NCBI GenBank assembly: GCA_963989385.1
Contig: OZ022506.1
Coordinates: 8,888,841-8,952,840, forward strand
Direction of reading: 5' to 3'
Source of the DNA: Ctena decussata
Lineage: Eukaryota; Mollusca; Bivalvia; Lucinida; Lucinidae
DNA length: 64,000 nt
Part shown: piece by piece, positions 19,880-32,578 of the stretch
Layout: each line of letters begins with the position of its first letter
Position numbering within the stretch: the stretch's first letter is position 1
Made by a program: the position numbers and the translations under genes
Notes under the pieces: generated by a model
What the model was told of the DNA's origin: nothing
The model's database searches: none
The model's input: only the letters and a program-made list of their open reading frames with translations

Positions 19880-21781
19880 AAAATAGTTTCGATGCAGCAA
19901 CCTTAAATCGCGTTGCGCACTTATGATGAAGTTAAAAATACATCCTAAACCATGTAAGTAAGTTATAATAAAGGACGCGAAACAAATTTTCAACGATTTG
20001 GTATATTTCTGAATATTTTGGCTCATTGGTAGATTTCAAAATATACCAATTACAGTTTGTTGGCTGCGTTTTGTAAGATATGAATATAGACATGTCTTAC
20101 AAAGGAGCGTCTGTGTCATCGATTATGTCTATTCCGTCAGAAAATAAAAGCATAAAAGACATTTTTTACAACCTTAGGTCAAACTGTTTTATTTTCAACC
20201 GATTTATAGAAAGATGGCATGCAAAACTGTATGTATTCTGACGCGTTCCAGACATTTTGGAACGGAAAAGGAAACCTTTATTTATGTTTCAATAACAACA
20301 GGAAAGCTCTTTGTGTGCCATCGGTCTGCAAGGGAAATATTAAGCATGTGTTTCTGCATAGTAAATATGTTTCTTTAGCTTTCGCATTAAACGCATATAC
20401 ATGTACGTACTGCATCAACACGGATTCAGTCGAACAGAGATAATTATAGGTGAGTGTGGGCTTAATACATTGCTAAAGTAACCCAATAGGCATGTTTTTT
20501 CTCCATTGGGAATCGCAACTTCAAGTGCCTTCAGTAGTGAAACATTATCAAGAGGTTTAAAAACAATATGGCGATGTTGTCGAGGGTAATAACATCACGC
20601 CCAAACAAGTACAGCAGAACTTCAATGGATTAAACCATGATGGCTTGTTAACCCTGTCAGGTTAGAACTCTTTCTGTGGCCCCTAGAAGTCACTTTATAT
20701 AGAAACTAACCATGGATGGCTAGAACTACCCTTGACTGGAACTAATTTTCATTGTCCCAAGTGTGTTCAAGCCAATGAAGTGCTACTGTATTGATTTCCG
20801 GTACGTATTGCGTTGAGTGAGTTTCGGCCTCAGTATTCTATATAAAGACTCTCGCTGTTTTCTACTGACAACGCTACATGTTTGCATTTTGGAGTCTTTG
20901 CCTGGGCACAATGATCTATATGTATGCTTACTTATAGCATCCTTGTAGTAATGTCTTTAATCTGTTGGCCATGGACTGTCACACATTTTCGCAGGCCCTC
21001 GGTTTTGCCTATACATTCTTTACCACAATGATACCCTTTAGATAGACTGACGAGGCCTTGATAAACATTATGGACATGTAAGTCATCTTTCATGGGCTTT
21101 TTGTGCTTTCGAAATATCATACTTAGCAAGAAGGTCTTTCCCTTTCCCTATGTTTTTGTTTTCCAATGAACTGTAGATTGAAGTAGGCATAAATCGATAT
21201 AAGGAAGATGTGAAGGGAAGGACATATTCACAGCGTACACCTCACCTACAATACTGAAAAAAAGAAGAAGAATTGAGAAACGCAAATGATGGAACGCATA
21301 AATAGTGTAAGGGTAAGTTAACATTGTTGTGTCTATTTTGCAAAGAAACGATTTTGATTCAGTTTTGCTATCTTCTTTGTGAAAAGAAATAAGAGTCAGG
21401 TCGATATACATGTATATATTTTATTACAGAATGTTATTACAAAATGTTTTGAAAAGAAGTAAACTGCAGCGCACTGCTCTTCATATTTGCTTTACGATAC
21501 GAACTTGTGTCACTTGTTGACCACGTCTATATCTTCGTTCACCTTTTGTGTAAAATATCTGTATTGTTGGGGAAGCTGAATGACAGAGGAGTTCATTTAG
21601 TTTCTCGGAATGCCTATCGTGAACTGCTTTCAATTCATGTATATACGTGTACCTCTTTCCCTTTTGTTTTGAGGACAGGATATGGGATCTGAGAAGTCTT
21701 TTCCGATTATTGCTTTTCGTTTTAGTTTGTACTCTATCCAATTTAATCTGTTCTGTAACACGATAGTAACTGTGAGGCCCA
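19880..21781. other. Gene-free stretch
   Basis: Several open frames of 60-104 codons lie on both strands at 20219-21795 but overlap each other, lack recognisable domains and look like chance frames. No repeat boundary seen. Confidence 0.45.
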
Positions 21782-22004
21782 GGGGCCATATTCATAAAAC
21801 GACTTAAGTCGTTGCTATGCTGTTGCTAAGGCTAAATTTCTTTGAAGGAGATTCCCTACAACTTTGAAATTTGCTCTGGAGGAACAGTCTTACAAAGACT
21901 GTTCCTCCAGACCAAATTTCATAGTTGTATGGAATCTCCTTTATAGATATTTAGCCTTAGCAACGGCATAGCAAAGACTTAAGTCGTTTTATGAATACGG
22001 CCCC
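21782..22004. mobile_element. Foldback MITE, family A copy 2
   Basis: Same architecture as 17641-17862: ends ggggccatattcataaaac and tttatgaatacggcccc, with shared cttaagtcgttgctatgctg and gttgctaaggcta blocks. The centre reads cagtcttacaaagactg. Confidence 0.85.
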
Positions 22005-23062
22005 TGATCTGACTCGTACTAGTATAGGTATGAAAAAATAAATCTAAAGGCAGATGTGGCAGTGAATTCTGCTCACATTGCATATCATACATAATACTTT
22101 AAGAGCTCCAAAACCCTCATGGCATCATACTTCTTGCGGATTGCACAAATGTTGATATAGCCATATCCTGTAACAAATCAAGTATACCATCGATCGTGTC
22201 TGTTCCATTAATGCATTATAGACATAAAGTATCCTTAGGTCTCATATTATTTTGTTTCAAAAGATGTATAAGTAGATCTCACGCTCACCATTATGGAATC
22301 TGACAAAACATAAGACAATTTGAAAAATGGGCTTGAATATCGTATAAGCGAATAAAACAAAGTTAAATCTGCTATTTGGCATCATTTATCAATCTAAGAA
22401 TATTCACATGCATAAAAACTGACATTCTTTGTTTTTGCAGCAAGGCAAAGTATCTATCAAATAATAAAAAGACATGAGACTGAATTAAAACGGATTAAAT
22501 CATAACAAAACGCTTGTCCACTGGGATTTAATGATAACATTTACCATGAAGGCAATATTTAACAAATGCCTGATTTTGATGTGTTTACCCTTTTGAACTT
22601 TCGGAAATGTAAATTTACATCTCATGTTTTAAGCCAAAAGGGGAGCACCCTACAAAAATGCGCGCCGTAAAAATACCGACTACTTTACTGTAGGGAAATA
22701 GTAACCACTCTACGCTGTCATTTTTTAGTTATCTACCTTTAAGGGTCATCCAATAAAGAATGGGATTTCATTTAAATTTTTTTACTGTAAATGTTTTTCA
22801 TATCGAAAATATCACCACTGCGTGACATACCTTATAACACATACAACAAAGTATCCCAGGTTTTCATCTAGCAACGACAGAAGGCAAGGGAAAAGCTCCT
22901 GGACAGGTTTGTAAAAAATGCTTACCATTGCTACTGGAGCCTTTCTGTTTAGTCCAAAACTACTTTGTTTTTATACCTTCTTATCTTTAAGTAATACGTT
23001 ATGAAAGTAGCTCATTTTGAATGAAATTGTCCAGAAAGCTAGGAATTTTAGTTTAAAATTTG
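22005..23062. other. Gene-free stretch
   Basis: No supported gene. A short stretch at 22650-22705 with gccgtaaaaataccg recalls the 16983 foldback arms but is too short to assign. Confidence 0.45.
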
Positions 23063-23380
23063 TATTTTTGTATTCGGCTGCATGACGTTTTAATTTTGTT
23101 TATACCATTTTGACTATCCATTAGCCCAATGACGAATGCTTGCCTTGCAACCAGTTTATTCCAGGAAATATGATCTTCATTACTATTCACGCTTTTCTGT
23201 TGCTAAGCAACACAAGGCACATAACCGTGTGTTTCTTCAATATGTGCATTTCAATTTATATGGTATACGCCACCGGTTAGAGTTGAGTGCTTACCATTAT
23301 GAAAAATTTACTTTAAATTTGTAACACCTATCTCACCCCCTCCCTTTAATTAAAACGTCATGCAGCCGAATACAAAAATA
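23063..23380. mobile_element. TIR MITE, ~318 bp
   Basis: The 33 bp ends are inverted repeats: tatttttgtattcggctgca with tgacgttttaatt at left is mirrored at 23348-23380. The interior has no transposase. Superfamily not determined. Confidence 0.8.
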
Positions 23381-23635
23381 TCAAATTATATTCGAATACC
23401 ACTACTTGGATAAATTCCAGACCTTAATTCTTGTCCATGTTGGTTGATACTGAAGCAAATCCTGGCCAATGACTTAGCTGGTGCCTTACCTTTCGAACCA
23501 TAGCCGAAGAAGTCCTTTGCAAAATTTGATGGAACATTTACTACAGGGAGGTTAGATATTGGTCTTGCAAATAAAGGTAAAATTCTAAAGTAACGGGGTA
23601 GGGTTCTTAAAATATCAAACAAGTCCCACTCTTAA

Positions 23636-26460
23636 TTGGATGACCCTCGTATTTCTGTGTTACGTGCTCTAGATACGGAGGCTTATAAATTCTGCGATGG
23701 AAACCATCCATTAAATAATGCTGCGCTCTGGACTAGATGCTATAATCAACATGCTCTTCGCCCATCAATCGATTTTGAAACAAATCACAAAATGAATTTC
23801 ATAAACGTTTCTTTTATATATAAAAGAACGTTTCTTTTATATATAAAAGAATTGAATTTATTGACTTACATAGTACCTTCAAAGATAGATCCGTCACTTC
23901 ATCCATACGTACTGATTTCAAAAATTCTGAACCGCCAATTATTTGTTGTAAATATAACGAGCCCATAAGAAACACTATATTTAATTTCAATAAACTTGTT
24001 TTTGATATTGACTTCTACGCCTGAGTCATGAGACTGTAAAGATTCTTAATTAATTTAACTGGCAGCTGAACATATTATAATCAGTTCAGATTCAAGAATT
24101 TGTAACATAGTTTATAAGATTCCAAAATACAGAATTCCTTCCCACGTCGATTTAAAAAAATGTAGGGAGGAGATAGCATCCGCGTTAAATGATTTCGGTG
24201 ATCGATAGTGTAAACGAGAGTATGTTGACCCTCGTGGCTTTAAGGTATGGAAAGTAAGTATCTTAAATATAGTAGATAAACTTATTATGTTTTTAACAAA
24301 ATACTAACCTTTTACCCCTGTAATCGTAATTGTAGTTTTCGACATCTACATCGGGGTATCCAAGAATTTCATAGAAAGTATGTTTCGCTTCCAGAAGACA
24401 ATGCCATAAGCAACGTTTAGACAAAGAGAGTTCTGTAGTTAAAGACCGTTGCAACCATTAACCCCTAAAGTTTTCTGTAAATGTTAATGAACGCCAAGGA
24501 AGACTTTCTACAATGTATGGGTTCCCTAAGCTTCATAATAAACACACGGTTAATTGCCAACTCAATTTCTTGTACTGCTACTGAAGTTTCTAAATCATTA
24601 ACCGCTTGCCTCACTGCTGTCAAAAACATGTTCTAAGACACTGTAAGAAAGGTTATAAAAGGTCAGTTAAAATTCTAAAGGTCTAATAAGAATTCTGGTG
24701 AGGTAATTAATAAATTGAAGTTGAGAAGATTCTGTGCGACCAGTTTGTCAACTTATGATTTTTCTACATTCTATACCACTTTGTCACATAATTCGATCAA
24801 AGAAAAACGTATAGGTTTAGTTGAGTGGACTTCCTAAATGGAAGGTTCGCCTTTGTTTGCCTGTAACAAAAGAAACCATTTCTTCACTTCTGAATACCAA
24901 AACCGATTTAAACTTTGATCATGTCAAAATATGTGTGAATCCTTAACAACTTTAGATAATAGTTACATTATATTTGTGACTAAGTGATACAGACAACCTG
25001 TTGGTATTCCGATAGGTACTAATTGTGCTCCTCTTGTAACTGATTTGTTTTGATTTTGCTTTGAAACTGATTTTATAGCATCTCTTTCTAATGACACACA
25101 AACTGAAATTATTGAAGCATTTAATTCTACATTTAAAAATATAGACGATCTTTTAAATATTGAATAGAATTTACCCATCTGAGCTGCAGTTAAACAAAGT
25201 GTATGCAGCCGATAACGATTTTTGGATTTACATTTATTTATTTCAAACGGATTTGTTTAATCTCCAGAATTTATTATGAACGCGATGGCTTTGATTTTGA
25301 CATACTAAATTGTCCATGTTTGGATGGTGACGTTCCCCGGTCAACGTCTTACGGGGTTTTCATTTCTCCACTTACTCGGTTTTCCAGAGTGTCTAGTCAT
25401 CTGACTGACTTCGATGCCCGTAATGAAATTTTAGCTGCTAAACTTCTCTAAAAGGGCTATTGGTATCATAAACTTCGAAAAGTTTCTTTCACTTTTTTTA
25501 AATTTTATCGCCGACACTTTGAATTGATTTACAAATTCCAAATTTAAAGTTGGATGAAAAAAAATCATTTGCAACACGGCCTATCGGATCCAGGATTTTA
25601 TGGTAAATTAGTCTCTAAGTAAAAATATAAAAAGGGCTTATTTTTCTGATCACTTAAAAATGATTTTACGTTACAAACATATTGGAGATAATATAGATAA
25701 AGTGCTGCAGTCTGCATGGTCAGTGGTTAACCAATCATAGTTAATACTTCAAATGAACGCCGGTTTGTCGGGCATCAGACTCAAAAATGGGACCGACAAA
25801 AAACTATTAAGTTTAATTGGTTGGGACCAGAATTTGCCTTGTCTGTTGCTTGGTTATTCGGGGTTCAGGTGATGGTTTTCTTTTGCTTCGTAATTTCGTG
25901 GTGTTGTTAGACACCCCAGAAATCTTCAGTTGTCATCATACGTTTTGCTGTCGAGTACAGTTCTCTGTCTTATCATAGGTCTTATCCGTGATTTGTTTGT
26001 TTCCTGTGATAATTCATTGGTGGATTTGGAAGCAGCTGACTACATTTTTCGAACCACCGCAGAAGCAGAGGGCGATGTTTGGATCCAGAAACCCCTCCCT
26101 CCCCCCAGTATTCTTTTGCTGAAAGTTCCAGGGTAGTGCTTCTGTTGTTGTTCTTTTGTGTTACATGTTGCTATGTCCGCTTGTGTATGGTCTTTAGTAG
26201 CCTGGTTACCTGAATAGCTGCCCATTCTGCTATTGTATTTTATTTTGTTTTATAATCTAAAATACAAAATAGGTAAAAATAGCTGTACTTTCTGTTTTTG
26301 TTAAGGATGCCACTTAAGCAACAGTTACAGCTGCTTATCAGCCATCTATGTAAACAAACAATTTCAAGCTGAAAAGTTCATCAGAATTTGAACTTGTAGG
26401 CTGTGGACAAAAGTGAATGTGGGATTTGACTGTATTAATTTCTGATCATTGTCTAGTTTT
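23636..26460 (+). pseudogene. Decayed Penelope-like element (PLE), plus strand
   Basis: Fragments across several frames match the PLE protein that is better preserved at 44626-46308: an N-terminal stretch (LRPSIDFETNHKMNFINVSF, then in another frame SEPPIICCKYNEPIRNT), a DSRI...KCREEIASALNDFGDR block near 24090-24210, RT motif A as YDFSTFYTTL near 24755, GIPIGTNCAPLV near 25000, a diverged IDDLLNI motif and FDIL..LDGDVPRSTSYGV near 25290-25350. Numerous stops and frameshifts show it is dead. A 23 bp tandem duplication sits at 23804-23849. It ends in the tail gtgggatttgactgtatt near 26417. An upstream GIY-YIG nuclease domain was not found. Confidence 0.8.
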
Positions 26461-27500
26461 TTTGTTTTATTTTACAACAGTCAAAGCAAACAAGCTCATC
26501 ATTATTTGTGACTTCAATGCCAAGTATTCTCAATGAATACCAAAGAGAGTAAATGGACCTTGTGCAACGATATAAACTTAAATATGTGCTGAGCCTGATC
26601 AACTCATCCGCAACACAGTCTGCAGTCAACGAAAACGCAAAACGACAACTTAAAATACACTAAAAGAAAGCTTGCAGCAAAATAAAAAAAAAACAGGAAA
26701 TGTTTCCAGTATCCTAGTGGCCCTAAGGGCAGTGGCTGATAGATTCCCACCGAATCTAGGGCACATCATACGATGACGGAGTCCAGGTTTCAGTTTTCGC
26801 TGTAGTTAACTGCCCTTGATACAAAATCGGAACCCTTTTACTGCTTGATTAACAGAGATGGTTTTCAGTCAGTGGCTGCCCAAATAGTTATTTGAATCCG
26901 CGCCATTCTGCATCATAGCTGAGCGCTTCTAAGCACTCGATCATGGCCCCTCTCTAACAAACTGCAGAATGCCTGCAATTTAAAACCAAATAGCAAGAGG
27001 CAAAATACTCTCGAGTGGTATGGTCAACAGATTAATTGCATTTAAACTCACTTGATAAACACGGCACACTATTCATACATACTTCACTAAGATCTTCGTT
27101 TCTTAAAAACTCAAGACTCGCTGACAATGAAATGCCTGGGATTCTAGAAAAAAAAACACACAACATATGGAAGGCATTATACAGATATTGTAGCTGAATA
27201 TTCAACAAGGCGAAGACCTCCCACATGAGCATTTGTAGGACGGCCCAAAGTAAACTCACAGTTCTTTATGTTTCCAGCTGACAAAATCCATTGCTTTGCA
27301 GACGGAATGGGAATAAAGATTATCTTTGATGCACCTAAATTGTACCAGTACACTTCAATATTTTTCTGACATAATTTACACTTTTGTGCGTTATAGTTTG
27401 TTATCTAATACATAGGGTCGACTCGATAGAGACATATTTGGAGAAACAAAGTATTAAGAGTTGACCTCTAATGTGAAGATATACAAAACGAAAATGAAAT
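26461..27500. other. Gene-free stretch
   Basis: No gene or repeat boundary recognised; an (AAT)n microsatellite begins just after it at about 27500. Confidence 0.45.
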
Positions 27501-27532
27501 AATAATAATAATAATAAAATGGAAAGGTCTAG

Positions 27533-27671
27533 TGCCAGTCGGCTGGTAATAGCCATTTTACGTTAAAATGGCTATTGCCAGTCGACTGGCAATAGCGATT
27601 TCACGTCAAAATCGCTATAACCAGTCGACTGGCAATAGCCATTTTAACGTGAAATCGCTATTGCCAGTTAG
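27533..27671. repeat. 43 bp doubly palindromic tandem array, block 1
   Basis: About three units alternate the 12 bp palindrome ccagtcgactgg with caatagcNattttacgt and its complement. Because both parts are palindromes, the array reads nearly the same on both strands. A second block lies at 28339-28545. Confidence 0.85.
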
Positions 27672-27779
27672 TTTGTATTTTTAATATTCCACATTTTTCA
27701 ATAATAAATTTAAAAATTAAGAAGTTGTATCCCACTTAAAGTTTTTAGCTGCATAGTAAGGAACTCTGGCGTTGTGTTA

Positions 27780-27990
27780 CTGAGGAGCCTCGATAATTCA
27801 TCAGGTTAAACACTGGCCTTCTAAGGTGGCCGCCTGGGTTGAATCCCGATGGAATGGATTTCATTTAAATCGTTAACGGGGTTCCATTGCACACAAACTT
27901 TCATTATCACCCTTTCATCTGCTCGATATGACTTGATATTGAAGGGCCGTTAAACCGCAAGTGATTCATCTGTCTTAAAACTGAAAAAAA
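27780..27990 (+). repeat. tRNA-derived SINE remnant
   Basis: The A-box-like ggttaaacactgg and the B-box-like gggttgaatccc (one base short of GGGTTCGAATCCC) are about 30 bases apart, followed by a non-tRNA tail with tcattatcaccctttcatc. A similar tail fragment occurs near 33700. Confidence 0.55.
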
Positions 27991-28029
27991 GACTGTTATG
28001 CATCGGTAGGCAAATCATACTAAAGTTAG

Positions 28030-28205
28030 GCCCGGTCTCTGTGGCAAGTGGTTAAACGAGCTGTTGATCATTTTCACTGCTTTGGATCCGAGCCTTGTTC
28101 AGAGAACTGATCTGCTCGCGGAGGGGCATGTGATCTTCTGCGAGAACTCCTGATTTCTCCTAACTTTGCTTATGATTAAACCGGTGTCTTTAAAACTGCA
28201 AATTT
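28030..28205 (+). repeat. tRNA-derived SINE remnant, common bivalve type
   Basis: It contains gtggcaagtggttaaacg (A box) and tttggatccgagccttgttc (diverged B box), then a cggaggggcatgtgatctt block. From memory this layout resembles tRNA-derived SINEs found widely in bivalves; the assignment needs alignment. Confidence 0.5.
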
Positions 28206-28338
28206 AAAACTTTCAGTAATTTATACATGCATAAATGAGAGTGCAACAATAAAGTCAAAGAAGGAAGCTTGCTGATAAATAGAATATGCCCTTTTGGGCC
28301 GAAACTTAAAGAAACTGGCATTAGCGTTTCAAATGTTA

Positions 28339-28545
28339 TTTGCGCTACTACCAGTCAACTAGCAATAGTGATTTTAGGGTGAAATCACTATCACCAGACA
28401 ACTGGTAATAGCGATTTTACGTTAAAATCGCTATTACCAGTCGACTGGCAATAGCGATGTCAACGTAAAATGGCTTTTACCAGTCGACTGGCAATAGCGA
28501 TTTTAACGTAAAATGGCTATTGCCAGTCGACTGGCAATAGCCACT
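28339..28545. repeat. 43 bp doubly palindromic tandem array, block 2
   Basis: Five to six units of the same ccagtcgactgg + caatagc + gattttacgtt design as block 1, with outer units more diverged (ccagtcaactag, ccagacaactgg) and inner units nearly identical. Confidence 0.85.
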
Positions 28546-29001
28546 CCGTAATAAAAAACATCGAAACAAATGACAGAACTACGCACCATTAAGAGAGTAC
28601 CCATTCACCCTATGTCGGTTTACTATCCACAAAGCTCAAGAACCACACCATTCTTTATGTATATGGAAACACTGTCTTGAAAGGCTAGCTATAAAAAGCT
28701 GGTCTTACAATCCGAATACCTTATACGCGATAATTTTCGCGGTGTTCCATTTTCGCGGTATTTCGCGGTCACTTAGAAACCGCGATTTTTAAAATCGCAA
28801 AATAATTTCCTGTTTCTTACAAAGTATCATTAGTAGACACAGCGTCAATATATTTTGTTTCTGCTTGCTTCGGTAAAGTCTGGTACCTTCCAGAATGCCC
28901 CTGCTGCTCCAAATAACAAGTGCATATCAATAACATGAAAACACTAATGCAAAGCATCAATTCGGCAGAATATTATTTTAGCCGTACGACAAACCTTAGA
29001 T
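28546..29001. other. Gene-free stretch
   Basis: No gene. A ttttcgcggt/accgcgattttta inverted pair lies at about 28735-28800. Confidence 0.45.
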
Positions 29002-29239
29002 GAGCTGCGACAAGCGAAAAACCAACAAAGTGGTTGTGCGCCCAGCGCAGACTCAGATCAGCCTGGGCGTCCGCCCAGTCTGATTAGAATCTTTGCTGAG
29101 CGCTTAAAGGGCATTTAAGGGTCCAAGCTACCTCCATGCGGACAACGAAGACTTTGATCAGCCTGGGTGGATGTCCAGGCCGACCTGAGTCTTCGCTGGG
29201 CGCACATGCCACATTGTTGGTTTTGTCATGTCGCGGCTC
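29002..29239. mobile_element. ~230 bp palindromic repeat, complete
   Basis: Starts gagctgcgacaagcgaaaaa and ends gtcatgtcgcggctc with intact inner blocks cagatcagcctgggcgtcc and gagtcttcgctgggcgcac. Confidence 0.75.
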
Positions 29240-31243
29240 AGAGAGATGCTGATCTGACATTGATTCAGCCTCATTTGCCTGCAAACTAGTCCTTGTAGGA
29301 TGAAGGTTAAGTTGCCAAAGTATCCAAACCGTTCGTCCGAACTCGAAAATCATATAGAAATTGACAATTCCGAAATATTTATGGACCCAAAACAAATCCG
29401 CGAGTAATAAGCATCACCTACCTGTACTAATACATCAAACATATCTACGTATCTGTAGTATAATTCAGTGAAAATGAAAGTCCGGTATTTGAAAGCCTTT
29501 TTATCCTCTGACTGAGGCCATCAAATCAAAAATAAGCCCAGAAACGGTCCACACTATAGGGATACTATAGGATAGGATACTAGAGGGACAGGGGCACACC
29601 AGTGTGTCTCTCATAGATTTTTTAAGTGTTGATACAAGCTTCTCTTTGAGTGCAACGATTTGCCAGCGAACAGCTACAGGAACTTATAAAACATACTTTT
29701 GCGGTCTCCCATTTTACTTGTCTATATGATATAGTCTATCCTATAATCATGTAAGGTTGTTTGGGCAGCGCCGGAAATTCCTCAGCCATCTCCCTCTGCT
29801 GCGTTTGTTTTCAGCTGTCACTATTGTGTTTAAAATGTCCATTTGTGTATACAATTTTGAGTGACGTCTTAGTTATTTGTTTATTTTTAGAACGACGCCT
29901 TGTCTTTTTGACAAAAGACTGACCCAAGTTTTCTCTATTAAAAGTGCTCATTAGTCAATGTTCTCTTTACATTACTTTCGTCAGTAAAGTATGAGTTCCT
30001 GATTTTTCGTTCTTTACCAGCGCCCTGTCGAAAGGAAAGTATTTTTCGGTTGCTCGAAATATATGACGATACCCTCCAGGGGTTTTGGGGAGCTTTGGAG
30101 AAAGGTCATAAAATTTCAGGAAGCTGGAGAGCACCAGCCATTTTTTCAGGGAGCTGAGAAGTAACCTCATACTTTTTTGAACTGAGAAGGACAGGCAATA
30201 AATGGTTTCCAAAAAGTTTTGTTTGTTTTGGGACAAAGCCCACAGGCTCTTTTTCCTATATTTACCAACATTAACTCTCATTTATTCTACCTCTTATTTG
30301 TTCTACTCTGTTTCCCTAAATGACTTTTGAACATACTTTTGCATCCGAAGCTTTGCTAAAACATGGCACTACTTCATATTCAAACTGAATTTACAGGAAT
30401 TAAAAAAAATGGGCCTGTATTTTTGTTTTAGAATAAAAAATCAAATTAAAATATTTGTACCACTAATTGACGTAGATACAGGCCCTTTCCTTTCCCATTT
30501 GTTAAAGACATGGACCCTTGAACTTAAAACATGGACTCTTGTACTTTAAAGGTATGGACCGTTGTAAATGGTAACTGTTACTCAGTGACATTGGCATTAT
30601 CCTCGAAAGACGCCTGGCACTCTAAGAATATTACTTGACCAGCACATGAATGCACCAGTCTCTATTATTGCATTTTAAATTGTACAATTAGCGAATCTTA
30701 AACGTTTCAGATGGCTTCACGATATAGTTTATTTAGAAAACTATTATATTTTTTATCCTCTCGTCATTTAGTCCTTCTTCGTCAACCCCAGCATCAATTT
30801 CAGGCAAAAATCAACCTCCCTAAGAAACCAGCTAATTCGGTCGGTTAAGATAGCAGTGAAGACGTTGCTCAAACTCCTTTCAATTGGGTATCTTCACTTC
30901 TTTTGCATCCGTTCAATTCGGAACTGCAGCAATAAACGCTAAAATATATCATGCAAGAAGCATAATTAAGTTCATAAGACTTAGTATAGTTACTTGACAT
31001 TGTTCTCTTTTTCTTTTTCTGATCAGTTACTATTTTTTTGGCCCAAGGTTTTCGTTTGCAACATTGACTACTACTCTTTGCGGTAATCTACCTTGATTTT
31101 AATTCTCAATGTTCCAGAAATCAAACAATAATATATTAAAATATCTATCTCTTCGTCTATCATATGAACTCGTTTACTGATTTTCTTATAAACTGCTGAA
31201 GAGAATTTACAGCAACAGACTAAGCATTATTAAAACCATAAAT
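29240..31243. other. Gene-free 2 kb stretch
   Basis: No gene recognised; a 104-codon minus-strand frame at 29967-30281 has no recognisable domain and looks fortuitous. A 31 bp block at 29466-29496 recurs inverted at 54282-54312. Confidence 0.45.
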
Positions 31244-31461
31244 GAGCCGCGACACGAGAAAACCAACAAAGTGGTTGTGCGCCCAGAGCAGACTCCGATC
31301 AGCTCTGCCCAGGCTGATCAGAGTCTTCGCTGTCCGCATGGAGGTAGCTTAGACCCTTAGGTACCCTTTAGGCGCTTAGCAAAGAGTTTGTTCGGATTGG
31401 GCGGATGCCCCGGCTGATATGAGCGCACAGCCACTTTGTTGGTTTTCTCGTGTCGCGGCTC
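31244..31461. mobile_element. ~230 bp palindromic repeat, complete
   Basis: Starts gagccgcgacacgagaaaac and ends tctcgtgtcgcggctc, nearly exact mirror termini. The central gcatggaggtagcttagac block is in the opposite orientation to that at 29002. Confidence 0.75.
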
Positions 31462-31838
31462 AAATATTGTGAATAATTGCAGCTCTGAGAACAATCCATG
31501 GCCATTTTTTCCAGACAGAATTATAAGCATTTACCGACATTTCAACAATAATTCATTTTTTTGTGCTGCGATATTTGTTTGTTGTGGCATTCTAATCAAA
31601 ATAGTGTTTGATTAATCTAGTTTTATTTGTCTAGGAGGAAAAATATCTATTATTATGCGCATGACACAGAATAAGTTGTGTAATAAGAAAGTGCTGAAAA
31701 GCAAGGGCAGCACGAACTTTGTTTATAGGGAGCAGTTTACTGTTAAATACTCACTCAGTGAGATTTGTTTTCGATGACTTGATTATGCCCTGATCCGACA
31801 GTGTAAGTGCACAGGAGGCATGAAGCATCAGAAAAAAA

Positions 31839-32032
31839 AGTAAAAAGTATGCAAAGACCAGGAACTGAAACAATCAAAATCCAAATCCAGCCCTCAAACC
31901 ATAGTTGGAAACAACTAAGATTACAAATAATCAAGATACAGAGAACATATGGCCAACCGAGTGAGCAGCTTGTTCCCAAAAGGTGGCCACTCAGCAACCC
32001 AAACCGAACCAAAAATAATAAGAACATACATA
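31839..32032 (-). mobile_element. PLE 3' tail (solo, 5'-truncated)
   Basis: This ~195 bp segment is nearly identical to the tails at 43816-44027 and 44028-44238 and to the reverse complement of 54915-55110. It is the terminal part of the PLE family and has no coding region here, as expected after 5' truncation. Confidence 0.75.
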
Positions 32033-32125
32033 AGAAGTTGGCTTTAGGAAACGCAATCGGTTGACAGGAAATCAGCGGGTATGTTTCTTTAGAAGCATAA
32101 GCGTGATGAAATTGATATGAAGGTT

Positions 32126-32178
32126 TGGAAATAAAGTAAAGGATAGACAATGATCAGGAATTCATTCAGTCAAATCCC
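32126..32178 (-). mobile_element. Short PLE tail of another subfamily
   Basis: The minus strand reads gatgtgggatttgactg...cctgatcattgtc, matching tails at 26417, 38111 and 56475 with a few differences. Confidence 0.55.
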
Positions 32179-32179
32179 A

Positions 32180-32578
32180 CATCACGCCGTCAAGACAAAA
32201 AAAGAATTGTTTCCATACCATGTAACCGGACGGTTTATTTGAGGTAAGAGCAAACTTAAAAAAAAAATATAGTTGACGTTCGTTAGAGAAGACGCCAGTT
32301 ACGTAGAATGGATCACCAAACACAGGAATAAAAACCAAAGGCACGATCACTGTAAACAAAGAATTAAATTATTTGAGAATGAATTATAGGTTTGAGAAAA
32401 TCACACTTTTCCATTGCAAGGATTCCAGGTAGCCTCTCACTTATTATTCGAGAGGAGCACGCCATGCTCGTCTGAGATTTTCAGTGAGATAACACCACTG
32501 ATCTGTTTCCATAGCAACTAGCGATAAGAAACAGGAACTGCACGGGAAACAGTCACTGCAAAACTATGGGAACTCAAG
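32180..32578. other. Gene-free stretch
   Basis: No supported gene or repeat. Confidence 0.45.

Noticed and set aside
23386..23622. 78-codon minus frame next to the TIR MITE
   Set aside because: Looks protein-like in composition but I cannot match it to any family, and it lies directly before the plus-strand PLE; left unassigned.
29967..30281. 104-codon minus frame
   Set aside because: No recognisable domain and no supporting context; probably chance.
31755..32150. 131-codon minus frame, hydrophobic
   Set aside because: It runs through the PLE tail; the same hydrophobic peptide appears wherever this non-coding tail occurs (43808, 43969, 54923).
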